64,000 nucleotides of DNA from CAYMYN01 sp964394665. Its GTDB lineage: Bacteria; Planctomycetota; UBA1135; GCA-002686595. The notes under the pieces were generated by a model that was not told where the DNA came from, made no database searches, and worked only from the letters and a program-made list of their open reading frames with translations. The DNA is taken from contig CAYMYN010000008.1 in NCBI GenBank assembly GCA_964394665.1, positions 62,001-126,000 of the forward strand. Direction: 5' to 3'. Position 1 is the stretch's first letter; every line of letters starts with the position of its first letter. Shown in pieces: positions 36,542 to 43,743 of the stretch. Both the position numbers and the translations under genes were made by a program.

Positions 36542-36563
36542 GCCCCGCCCGCGGCCGCGGGGC
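36542..36563 (+). promoter_or_regulatory. Hairpin directly upstream of the sugar transferase start
   Basis: GCCCCGC (36542-36548) and GCGGGGC (36557-36563) form a 7-bp stem ending 4 bases before ATG 36568, where a ribosome site should be. No GGAGG-like site is seen in the 10 bases before the ATG. The preceding 36459-36541 holds nothing else identifiable. Confidence 0.3.
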
Positions 36564-36567
36564 CCCC

Positions 36568-38112
36568 ATGCTGAACGTCCTCCGGCACTACTTCCCCCTG
36601 CGCAAGGCGCTGCTCGTCTCCTCGGAGACCCTGCTCCTGTGGTTGGTGGTGGCCCTGGGGATGAGCGCGCACCTGTGGCAGCCGACCCAGGGCGTGTACC
36701 GGCTGCTGGCCTTCCACTCGATGGGGGTCGACGAGGCGCGGGTGCGCTGCATCCTCTCGGCCCTGCTCGTGTCGGTGCTCGCCCAGCTCGCGATCGCCTT
36801 CAACGAGCTGTACGACTTCCGCGTGTCGGGCTCGCGCTACGACCAGGCGCAGCGCTTCGTGGGCTCGATGGGCGCGGCCATGCTGCTGGCCCTGGGCGCC
36901 GTCGTGCTGATGGACGTCTGGGGTTTCGAGCGCGTGCTCGACTTCCCCGGCCTGCCCCTGACGGCGCGCGTGCGCCTCCTGGTGTTCTGCCTGCTCACGG
37001 GCTTCGCCCTGCTGTACCTGTGGCGGATGCTCTTCCACCACGTGCTGCGCCGGGCGAGCTTCAACGACCGGGTGCTGATCCTGGGCTCGGGCAAGGCCGC
37101 CCACGTGCTCGCCAAGGAGATCCGCGTGCACCGCGGCGCGGGCTTCGAGGTGGTGGGCATCCTGCCCGAGGCCGGGCCAACCCCCGCCGGGCGGGAGTTC
37201 GACCCCGGGATCACCGGCACGCAGGACCTCGTGCTCGCCGATCGCGCGCTGACCGAGGGCGGGGTCGGACGGCGGCTGCCCGACGGGCGCGTCACGGAGT
37301 CGGGCAGCCTGGAGCAACTGGCGCAGGAGCTGCAGGCCGACGTGCTCGTGGTGGCCCTGGCGGACCGCCGCGGCTCGCTGCCGACCGACGACCTCCTGCG
37401 CTGCCGCCTGCGGGGCCTCGCGGTGCGCGACTACGAGCGCATCTTCGAGCAGGTCGCGGGCAAGATCGCGGTGGAGGCCATCCGACCGTCCTACCTGATC
37501 TTCAACGAGGGCTTCACGCGCCATCCGCTGGCGGACCTCGTCAAGCGTCTGCTTGACGCGACGGCGGCCGCGGTGGGCATCGTGGTTGGCATGCCGCTGC
37601 TCATCGGGACGGCCATCGCCGTGCGCGGTTCCTCCCCCGGCCCGGTGCTCTTCACCCAGGAACGCGTGGGCGCCGACGGCAAGACCTTCACGTTGTTCAA
37701 GTTCCGCAGCATGGTGCAGGACGCGGAGAGCCGCACGGGGCCTGTGTGGGCCACCACGGACGACCCGCGCATCACGCGCGTGGGGCGCTTCATCCGCAAG
37801 ACACGCCTCGACGAGTTGCCCCAGCTCTTCAACGTGCTGATGGGCGACATGTCGCTCGTCGGGCCGCGCCCCGAGCGCCCGCACTTCGTCGAGCAGCTCG
37901 CGAGCCAGATCCCCTACTTCCGCCAACGGCACATCGTGAAGCCGGGCATCACGGGTTGGGCGCAGATCAACTACCCCTACGGCAACACCTTCGAGGACGC
38001 GCTGCAGAAGCTCCAGTACGACCTCTTCTACATCAAGTACCAGAGCCTGCTGTTCGACCTCTCGATCCTCTTCAACACGATCAAGACCGTGCTGCTGCGC
38101 AAGGGCACCTGA
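36568..38112 (+). CDS. Polyprenyl-phosphate sugar-1-phosphate transferase (exopolysaccharide initiation)
   Basis: A 514-residue membrane enzyme that starts polysaccharide assembly by moving a sugar phosphate from a UDP-sugar to undecaprenyl phosphate. Four helices span about residues 10-160, followed by a CoA-binding-like domain (about 165-310, RVLILGSGKAAHVLAKEI, partly shown). A fifth helix and the bacterial sugar transferase domain (about 320-514) have GPVLFTQERVG, FKFRSMV, RKTRLDELPQLFNVL and MSLVGPRPERP followed by KPGITGWAQINY. The layout matches the WbaP/EpsB-like family, some members of which serve PEP-CTERM loci. It has no adjacent glycosyltransferase genes; the GT2 gene of the window is at 54 kb. 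Confidence 0.9.
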   Translation: MLNVLRHYFPLRKALLVSSETLLLWLVVALGMSAHLWQPTQGVYRLLAFHSMGVDEARVRCILSALLVSVLAQLAIAFNELYDFRVSGSRYDQAQRFVGSMGAAMLLALGAVVLMDVWGFERVLDFPGLPLTARVRLLVFCLLTGFALLYLWRMLFHHVLRRASFNDRVLILGSGKAAHVLAKEIRVHRGAGFEVVGILPEAGPTPAGREFDPGITGTQDLVLADRALTEGGVGRRLPDGRVTESGSLEQLAQELQADVLVVALADRRGSLPTDDLLRCRLRGLAVRDYERIFEQVAGKIAVEAIRPSYLIFNEGFTRHPLADLVKRLLDATAAAVGIVVGMPLLIGTAIAVRGSSPGPVLFTQERVGADGKTFTLFKFRSMVQDAESRTGPVWATTDDPRITRVGRFIRKTRLDELPQLFNVLMGDMSLVGPRPERPHFVEQLASQIPYFRQRHIVKPGITGWAQINYPYGNTFEDALQKLQYDLFYIKYQSLLFDLSILFNTIKTVLLRKGT

Positions 38113-38165
38113 GCACCGCGCCCCCCCTCCCGGGCCGAGCGCGCGCCGCGCGCCGCGGGTGGGGA

Positions 38166-38171
38166 TACCCT
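38166..38171 (+). promoter_or_regulatory. Candidate -10 element (TACCCT) abutting the lipoprotein start
   Basis: TACCCT ends 5 bases before GTG 38177. With the usual 5-8 base distance to the transcription start, the message would begin at the GTG, that is, be leaderless. This argues for GTG 38177 over GTG 38159, which would lie upstream of the promoter. Confidence 0.35.
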
Positions 38172-38176
38172 TTCGG

Positions 38177-39256
38177 GTGCGCCTCGAACGGACCCCCTCC
38201 CGACCGAACCGCCGCGGCCCGGTCCTGGGTGCGATCCTGCTGGCCCTGGCGGCCGGTTGCCAGGCCGTTCCGCCCTCCCAGCGCGTGCCGACCGAGCTCG
38301 GGGCCGTGCGCGCCGACGAGCTCGACCGCGCCCAGGAGCTGGCCGCGGCCCTGACCGAGCTCGCCCCACGGGTGGCCGAGCTCCTGCCCGCCTCCCGCCC
38401 GCGGCCCGTCGACGTCTGGGTCCAGAAAGAGCCGCGTCTGTTCCGCTTCGGGAAAGCCGCCCACCAGGAGGCCGACGGCTTCTGGGCCCTGGGCCCGCGC
38501 CGCATCCACCTGCGCGAGGGCGCCGACGACCTGCGCCGCACCCTGGCCCACGAGCTCACCCACGCCTTCCTCGGCGGGGACTGGGAGGCCCTCCCCGGCA
38601 CCCTCGAGGAGGGCCTGTGCGACCTGCTCTCGGCCCTCGCGGTCCCCGAAGGAGCCCTGCGCATGCGCGCGGGGCGCCTCTCCGCGGCGGCCTTCTGCCT
38701 GGGCGGCCTGGCCCTGCGCATCGAGGTCGGTACGCCCGCCACACACCCCACCCAGGGCCCCGAGCTCGCCATCGCGGCGACGGTGGTGCTCGAGGGGCTG
38801 CTGGACGAACCCCTCGCGCCCTGGGACGTGTTCCGCGAGCGGGCCGGCCTCTCCACGGCCCGCATGGGCCCCGCGCGCAAGAAGGCGCTCTACGGCCTCG
38901 CCTACCTGGTGATCGAGCGCGCCCACCGGCGTGTCGGCCTGGAGGGCCTGCTCGGACTCTGCCGCCGGGCGCGGGCCGAGAGTCGGGCCCACGTTCCCGA
39001 GGCCTGGTTGCTCGAGGCGGCGGACCTGTGCCCGCACGACGTGCGGCCCTGGCGCCGGGCCCTCGAGGACGAGCTCGGCCCGGACGAGTTGCGCGAGCTG
39101 GTCGCGATGTACCCCGACTTCCTGCTCTCGACGGTCGAGCAGCTCGGCCCCCTCGTGGGCCCCGGCGAAGCGCTCAGCGTGCGCCTCTCGAGCGGTTCCT
39201 CGGGGCAGGTCCTGGAGCTCGTCGTGCTCCCCACCCGCGCGCTGGCCCTGCGCTGA
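38177..39256 (+). CDS. Metalloprotease-like lipoprotein (gluzincin HExxH)
   Basis: A 359-residue lipoprotein with a lipobox LAAGC near residue 28. The middle contains LAHELTHAF followed about 16 residues later by LPGTLEEGLCD, the arrangement HExxH plus E seen in the peptidase MA/gluzincin group (compare LPxWLxEGLAE). The zinc ligands would be the two histidines and the second-motif glutamate. No other catalytic motif was identified, so protease activity is an inference. The GTG at 38177 was chosen because a candidate -10 immediately precedes it; an in-frame GTG at 38159 is also possible. It lies 64 bases after the sugar transferase gene. Confidence 0.7.
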   Translation: MRLERTPSRPNRRGPVLGAILLALAAGCQAVPPSQRVPTELGAVRADELDRAQELAAALTELAPRVAELLPASRPRPVDVWVQKEPRLFRFGKAAHQEADGFWALGPRRIHLREGADDLRRTLAHELTHAFLGGDWEALPGTLEEGLCDLLSALAVPEGALRMRAGRLSAAAFCLGGLALRIEVGTPATHPTQGPELAIAATVVLEGLLDEPLAPWDVFRERAGLSTARMGPARKKALYGLAYLVIERAHRRVGLEGLLGLCRRARAESRAHVPEAWLLEAADLCPHDVRPWRRALEDELGPDELRELVAMYPDFLLSTVEQLGPLVGPGEALSVRLSSGSSGQVLELVVLPTRALALR

Positions 39257-39314
39257 GTCCGGAGCCGGCCCCGGAGCCGGGAAGCTGGCGCGCGGATCGT
39301 CGTCCCCCCCGCCC

Positions 39315-39689
39315 ATGCGCTCGCTCTTCACTTGGATCGTGGCCGCCAGCCTGTTCGCCCTGCTCCTGCGCTCGTCGGAGACCGTCCAGGGTTGGGTCGG
39401 CGCCCGCGAGGAGACCCGCACCTCCCGCTGGGCGGACGGCGTCCCCAAGGAGACCGCCGCCTTCCGCGACGGGGTCCGCCACGGCCCCTGCGAGCGCTTC
39501 CACCCCGACGGCGGCCTGCGCGCCCGGGGCACCTTCCGCGACGGCGCGATGGAAGGCGAGTGGCGTTTCTACGGCGAGGACGGCGAGCTCGATCCGGCGC
39601 GCAGCGGGATCTACGAGGGCGATCGGCGCGTGGCACCCCTCGGCAACGGGAGCGGAGCGCTGGCGCGCTACGGCGCGGCGTCGGAATAG
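39315..39689 (+). CDS. Small membrane-anchored MORN-like repeat protein
   Basis: A 124-residue protein with an N-terminal hydrophobic segment (about residues 5-20, LFTWIVAASLFALLL). Two MORN-type repeats follow at about 50-90: DGVRHGPCERFHPDGGLRARG and then GAMEGEWRFYGEDGEL. Such repeats occur in the YwqK-type proteins, whose function is not well established. The 3' end overlaps the convergent PTPS-fold gene by 22 bases. No clear ribosome site lies before ATG 39315. Confidence 0.65.
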   Translation: MRSLFTWIVAASLFALLLRSSETVQGWVGAREETRTSRWADGVPKETAAFRDGVRHGPCERFHPDGGLRARGTFRDGAMEGEWRFYGEDGELDPARSGIYEGDRRVAPLGNGSGALARYGAASE

Positions 39690-40168
39690 TGGTAGACCCC
39701 GCGTTGACCGGAGGTCTCCTCCACCGCCAGGCGTAGGGCGGTCACGTGGAGGTCGCCGAAGCGCTGCTCGATGCGGCGCCGCAGCTCGCGCCCGAGCCAG
39801 CCGGCCAGGTTCTCCGAGCTGGTGTTGTTGATCGGCAGCACGAGCACGTCCTCGCTGGGCGCGGCGTAGTAACGCTCGAGGTAGCGCACTTCGGTCACGC
39901 CGTCCGCACGCGGGGTCACGCGCAACACCGGGTGTTCGCCCGGCACGAGCCAGCGCTCGTCGAGCTCGTCCACCAGCTCGCGCACGAGGGGCTTGATGAG
40001 CTTGAAGTCGATCACCAGGCCGTGGCGGGTGAGCGCGGCGTCGAGCTCGACGAAGACGCGGTAGTTGTGGCCGTGCAGCCGCTCCGCCGACCCGTCGGGG
40101 AAGATCAGGAAGTGGGCGGAGGAGAACTTGAAGGTCTCCTTGGCGAGCTCGATCGACCAGCGTTCCAT
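39668..40168 (-). CDS. 6-pyruvoyl-tetrahydropterin synthase / QueD-family enzyme lacking the usual cysteine
   Basis: A 166-residue T-fold protein. Zinc ligands are visible as the histidine of FSSAHFL (about residue 19) and the two of RLHGHNY (about 32-34). A glutamate lies in NNTSSENLA, and EETSGQRGVYHY forms the C-terminal motif. In QueD and PTPS a catalytic cysteine lies four residues before the first histidine of HGH; here that position is alanine (SAERLHGH). The enzyme therefore belongs to a variant subfamily and may not make 6-carboxytetrahydropterin. No queC, queE or folE gene lies nearby to settle the role. Confidence 0.78.
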   Translation of the reverse strand: MERWSIELAKETFKFSSAHFLIFPDGSAERLHGHNYRVFVELDAALTRHGLVIDFKLIKPLVRELVDELDERWLVPGEHPVLRVTPRADGVTEVRYLERYYAAPSEDVLVLPINNTSSENLAGWLGRELRRRIEQRFGDLHVTALRLAVEETSGQRGVYHYSDAAP

Positions 40169-40267
40169 GGGCGGCGGCGGGTTGCGGGGCAGGCGCGCAT
40201 CCTCGCCCGCGGGCCGCGCCGGCTCAACACCCGCGGACGCGGACGGGCGCCGGTTCGGCGCGCCTGG

Positions 40268-40273
40268 TAGATT
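40268..40273 (+). promoter_or_regulatory. Candidate -10 element (TAGATT) for the FkbM gene, probably leaderless
   Basis: TAGATT ends 8 bases before ATG 40282 and no Shine-Dalgarno sequence fits between. Transcription would begin at about the ATG. The rest of the 113-bp divergent gap is GC-rich without further signals. Confidence 0.4.
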
Positions 40274-40281
40274 CTGCGCCC

Positions 40282-41118
40282 ATGGATGCCGCCACGCGCC
40301 TCGTGCGGGTCGAGGACCTGGGCCTCGAGCTCGAAGTCCTGGCCGACGACGAGGTGATCGGGCCGCGGGTGGCGGGGGGCGCCTGGGAGGAGCACGAGAC
40401 GCGCCTGTTCCGCGCCCACCTGCGCCCCGGGGCGCGGGTGCTCGACCTGGGCGCGAACATCGGCTGGTTCTCGGTCCAGGCGGTGCTCGCCGGGGCCGAG
40501 GTGCAGGCCTTCGAACCGGTGCCCGCCATCGCGGAGATCCTCGAGCGCAACGTCGCGCGGGCGATGGAGCGCGGGCGCGGGCGCGCGGTCGTGCACCGCG
40601 TCGCCGCCGGGGCCCAGGCGGGCTCGGCGCGCATCGCGCTCGCTCCGCGCAACCGGGGCGACAACCGCGTGCTGGACGCGGGCGCCTCGCGCCCGGCCGA
40701 CCTGGTCGGCGCGGAGGAGCTCGAGATCCGGGTCGAGCGCGTGGACGCGCTCGTCGAGGGCTCCGTCTCCCTGATCAAGATCGACACCCAGGGCTCGGAG
40801 TGGCTGGCCCTGCAGGGCGCCCGCGGACTGCTCGAGCGATCCCCGCGCCTGGCCCTGTTGCTCGAGTTCTGGCCCTACGCGTTGCGCGGCGTCGAACCCG
40901 CGGCCCTGCTGGAGTTCCTCGCCGCCCAGGGCTTCACCGTCGGCAAGGCGACCGCCGCGCCCTACCCGATGGAGCCCGAGCGCATCCTGCGCCAGGCCCT
41001 GGCCCGCGATCCGGTGCAGGGCGGGCTGGATCTGTACGCCGTGCGCGGGGTGCCCTTCCACGTGCTCGGCCCCGCGGCGCGGCTGCGTTCGATCTGGCGC
41101 AGCCGCCGCGAGGCCTGA
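40282..41118 (+). CDS. FkbM family SAM-dependent methyltransferase
   Basis: A 278-residue enzyme. The SAM-binding loop VLDLGANIGWFS is at about residues 53-64, followed by VQAFEPVPAIAEILERNV and the domain-closing SLIKIDTQGSEWLALQGA (about 170-187), whose I-K-x-D-x-(Q/E)G-x-E pattern defines the FkbM family. These enzymes O-methylate sugars or other small molecules. The substrate is unknown; surface polysaccharide is a reasonable guess given the sugar transferase at 36.6 kb. It begins right after a candidate -10 element. Confidence 0.88.
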   Translation: MDAATRLVRVEDLGLELEVLADDEVIGPRVAGGAWEEHETRLFRAHLRPGARVLDLGANIGWFSVQAVLAGAEVQAFEPVPAIAEILERNVARAMERGRGRAVVHRVAAGAQAGSARIALAPRNRGDNRVLDAGASRPADLVGAEELEIRVERVDALVEGSVSLIKIDTQGSEWLALQGARGLLERSPRLALLLEFWPYALRGVEPAALLEFLAAQGFTVGKATAAPYPMEPERILRQALARDPVQGGLDLYAVRGVPFHVLGPAARLRSIWRSRREA

Positions 41119-41142
41119 AGGGAGGGCGCGCGAGGGCGCGGG

Positions 41143-41730
41143 TCAGCGATAGACCAGGACGTAGGCGTGCTGCGCGGCCGGGTCGTAGCGCAGGCGGCCG
41201 GTCGTGCGCCAGTCGCCCGTGAGGCCGCCGTCGAGGGCCCGGTCGAGGCGCTGCGCCGCGCTCTCGGGCACCTTCGTCAGGTAGAGCATGTTGGCCGATC
41301 CGCTGACGTCGTCGTTCCCGTCGCCGTCGAGGTCGAAGCCGCTGACCCAGCCGTTGGCGGTGACCGTGTCGTAGAGGTGCAGGTTCCCGCCGAAGGGATT
41401 GGAGACCTGGTGCCGCAACATCTCCTCGAGGTACGGCCCGTTCCAGCCCGGGATCGTCTGGGTCGCCGAGAGGCGGCGGTTGTTCGCCGCCGGGTTGGCG
41501 TACTCGCGTGCGTAGGTCCCGGTGTCCGCGTGGTAGACCGAGCACGCCGAGCGCAGGGTGTCCACCAGGGTCAGGGTCTTGGCGACCTTGCTGCGCTCGA
41601 TCATCCCGTTCACGAAGGGCGTGATCGAGGCCGCCATGATGGCGATGATGCTGACGGCGATGACGATCTCCATCAGCGAGAAGCCGGCGCGGGCCGGACG
41701 CGACGTCCGGGTCGAGGTCGTGACGTGCAT
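41143..41730 (-). CDS. Type II secretion / type IV pilin-like pseudopilin
   Basis: A 195-residue protein with the prepilin peptidase site RAG/FSLMEIVIAVSIIAIMAASI (cleavage before F, glutamate at +5). The single N-terminal helix is followed by a globular GspG-like domain containing YHADTGTYAREY, GWNGPYLEEML and DLDGDGNDDVSG, the last resembling the calcium-binding acidic loop of GspG. No secretion ATPase, platform protein or prepilin peptidase lies in the window, as is common for scattered planctomycete pseudopilins. It converges on the FkbM gene, 24 bases apart. No ribosome site was clear before ATG 41730. The 179-bp gap to the TatD-like gene shows nothing else. Confidence 0.88.
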   Translation of the reverse strand: MHVTTSTRTSRPARAGFSLMEIVIAVSIIAIMAASITPFVNGMIERSKVAKTLTLVDTLRSACSVYHADTGTYAREYANPAANNRRLSATQTIPGWNGPYLEEMLRHQVSNPFGGNLHLYDTVTANGWVSGFDLDGDGNDDVSGSANMLYLTKVPESAAQRLDRALDGGLTGDWRTTGRLRYDPAAQHAYVLVYR

Positions 41731-41909
41731 GGACTCGGGGGGGCGTGGGGGCGTCGGGGGCGGAATGCGAACGGAGTCCCCCTCGGTCCGCGCCGCCCCG
41801 TTCCTTGACCCCGCGGGCCGAAATCCACCCCCAGCAGCCCGAATCACCCACCCGCCGCGGGCCGGGGCTCCGCACTCGGCCACGCCCCCGACGGGGAGGG
41901 CCCCCGGGG

Positions 41910-42806
41910 TCAGTTCGGGACGGACTCCTCGATGCGCGGGGCTTGGCCGCGCAGCACCGAGTTGTCGTTGAAGAGCTGCGTCTGGTCGATCTGCGGCGCG
42001 CGCAGCAGGGCCTCCACGTCGATCTGACCGGACTGGGCGTAGGCCGCGAGCGCGTTCGACCAGGTGACGCGCTCGACGACGTCGGGCGCGATGCCGCGCT
42101 CGAGCATGAGCTTGGCGGTGCGCGGCACGGCCAGCGGATCGGAGACGCCCCAGTCGGCGGAGCTGTCGACGATCACGCGCTCGGGGCCGTAGCGCTCGAC
42201 GATCGCGACCATGCGCTCCGAGCCCATCTTGGTGTGCGGGTAGATCGTGAACGCGGCCCAGGCGCCACTCGCCAAGCAGTCCTCGACGGTCTCCTCGTTG
42301 TTGTGGTCGACGACGAGCTTCTCCAGCGGCAGGCCGACCTCGCGCGCGATGTCGATCGAGCGTCGGATGCCGCGTTTCTTGTCGCGGTGCGGCGAGTGCA
42401 CCATCACGACCATGTCGTGGGCGCGGGCGAACTCGAGCTGGGCGACGTAGGCCCGTTCCTCGGCCGGGGTGATCTCGTCGAAGCCGATCTCGCCGACCGC
42501 GACGACGCCTTCCTTGAGGGCGAAGCGCGGCAGCAGCTCGAGCACCTCGCGCGCCAGGCCCTCGTCGTTGGCCTCCTTCGAGTTGAGGCCGATGGCGCAG
42601 TAGTGGGCCACGCCGAACTGCGAGGCGCGGAAGCGCTCCCAACCCACGAGGCTGGCGAAGTAGTCGATGAAGCTGCCGACCTGGGTGCGCGGCTGGCCGA
42701 CCCAGAAGGCGGGCTCGACGACCGCGCGCACGCCGGCGGCGGCCATGCGCTCGAGGTCGTCGGTGGTGCGGCTGGTGAGGTGGATGTGGGGATCGAAGAA
42801 ACGCAT
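41910..42806 (-). CDS. TatD-like metal-dependent hydrolase (ebo-cluster type)
   Basis: A 298-residue TIM-barrel hydrolase. The metal ligands appear in order: FDPHIHL (His 7 and 9), VGEIGFDE (Glu 106), VMVHSPH (His 137), VVDHNNEET (His 168) and IVDSSADWG (Asp 214). This is the TatD/amidohydrolase pattern, but VEPAFWVGQPRTQVGSF and TIYPHTKMG are unlike DNA-degrading TatD proteins and resemble the hydrolase found beside EboA. It starts 10 bases after the EboA-like gene. In ebo clusters a TatD-family protein is part of a set proposed to traffic a small metabolite across the cytoplasmic membrane. The other ebo components are absent here. Confidence 0.75.
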   Translation of the reverse strand: MRFFDPHIHLTSRTTDDLERMAAAGVRAVVEPAFWVGQPRTQVGSFIDYFASLVGWERFRASQFGVAHYCAIGLNSKEANDEGLAREVLELLPRFALKEGVVAVGEIGFDEITPAEERAYVAQLEFARAHDMVVMVHSPHRDKKRGIRRSIDIAREVGLPLEKLVVDHNNEETVEDCLASGAWAAFTIYPHTKMGSERMVAIVERYGPERVIVDSSADWGVSDPLAVPRTAKLMLERGIAPDVVERVTWSNALAAYAQSGQIDVEALLRAPQIDQTQLFNDNSVLRGQAPRIEESVPN

Positions 42807-42816
42807 CGTGTCGGAC

Positions 42817-43743
42817 TCAGGAGGGGGCGGCGAGGGAACCGAAGGCGCGCTGGGTCGTGTGGCCCGCGAGCGCCTCGCGCAGGGAAGTCGCCACCTGGGG
42901 GTCGCGCTCCGCCGCGAGCCGCGCGGCGAGGCCTTCGGTGGCGCCGGCCCGGGCCAGGCCGTAGGCGGCCGCGCGCCGGCCCAGGGCGTTCGGATTCTCG
43001 GCCGAGAACTCGCGCTCGAGCGCCACCAGCGCGCGCGCGCCGCCGTGCTCGCCCAAGCACAACCACAGCTCGTGGGGCACCGCGCGCCCCGCGCTGCGCC
43101 GCTCGTCCACGAGGTCCAGGGCCATGCGCGCGAGCTCGGGACCCAGGCGCCGGTCCAGGCCGAAGACGCGCCACAGGGGCGCGCCCACGAAGAGCGCCTT
43201 GATCACCATCTGGTTCCAGCCCAGCTCGTCGAGGTGCAGGAAGGGATAGGGCTGGTCGCAGGCGATGGCCACGAAGAGGGCCGTCATGTTGGAGCGCAGC
43301 CCCTCGCGCGCCCGCGACAGGAACCGTTCGCCGCGCGGCAGGAGGCACAGCGAGCGGTACAGCGCGCAGGCCTCGCCCACGTCGGCGTAGCGGAATGCGT
43401 CCTCGATCGCGCGTGCCCCGGAGTCCTCGGCGAGATCCCCGCGGGCCAGCACCAGCGCCGCCCGCAGCGCCTCGAGGCGCGTCCAGTAGGCCGGATCCCA
43501 GCCCTCGAGCAGCGCGGCGGCGGCCGCGCGCTCCGCTTCGCCGCACTCGAGCGGTCCGCCGCGACCATGACGGCTCGCCAGGCTGATCAGGGCCGCGAAT
43601 CGATCGGGAGAGACGCCCGCCGCGATCTCCGCCTGGGCCGCGAGCGCCCACTCCAGGCTCGCCGGATCCAGGCGTCGGGCGAGCAACCCGTCCAACACGG
43701 CCCGCCCGCGGGCTGCGAGGTTCCGTTCGGCGACGTCGTTCAT
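42817..43743 (-). CDS. EboA-like metabolite traffic protein
   Basis: A 308-residue helical protein. The middle holds the segments I recognise from EboA: DAFRYADVGEACALYRSLCLLP (marker only), REGLRSNMTALFVAIACDQPYP, and LGWNQMVIKALFVGAPLWRV followed by GLDRRLGPELARM. EboA belongs to the ebo cluster (first noted in eustigmatophyte plastids and diverse bacteria; in cyanobacteria it is needed for scytonemin export). Its biochemical role is unknown. It begins with ATG immediately after the upstream TGA (zero gap), so it is translationally coupled to the prenyltransferase-repeat gene. Identification is by memory of the family pattern, not a search. Confidence 0.72.
   Translation of the reverse strand: MNDVAERNLAARGRAVLDGLLARRLDPASLEWALAAQAEIAAGVSPDRFAALISLASRHGRGGPLECGEAERAAAAALLEGWDPAYWTRLEALRAALVLARGDLAEDSGARAIEDAFRYADVGEACALYRSLCLLPRGERFLSRAREGLRSNMTALFVAIACDQPYPFLHLDELGWNQMVIKALFVGAPLWRVFGLDRRLGPELARMALDLVDERRSAGRAVPHELWLCLGEHGGARALVALEREFSAENPNALGRRAAAYGLARAGATEGLAARLAAERDPQVATSLREALAGHTTQRAFGSLAAPS

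Noticed and set aside
39668..40168. Naming the PTPS-fold protein queD
   Set aside because: The catalytic cysteine is missing and no queuosine gene lies nearby.
41143..41730. A type II secretion or type IV pilus locus at the pseudopilin
   Set aside because: No ATPase, platform, secretin or prepilin peptidase gene is in the window; the pseudopilin stands alone.
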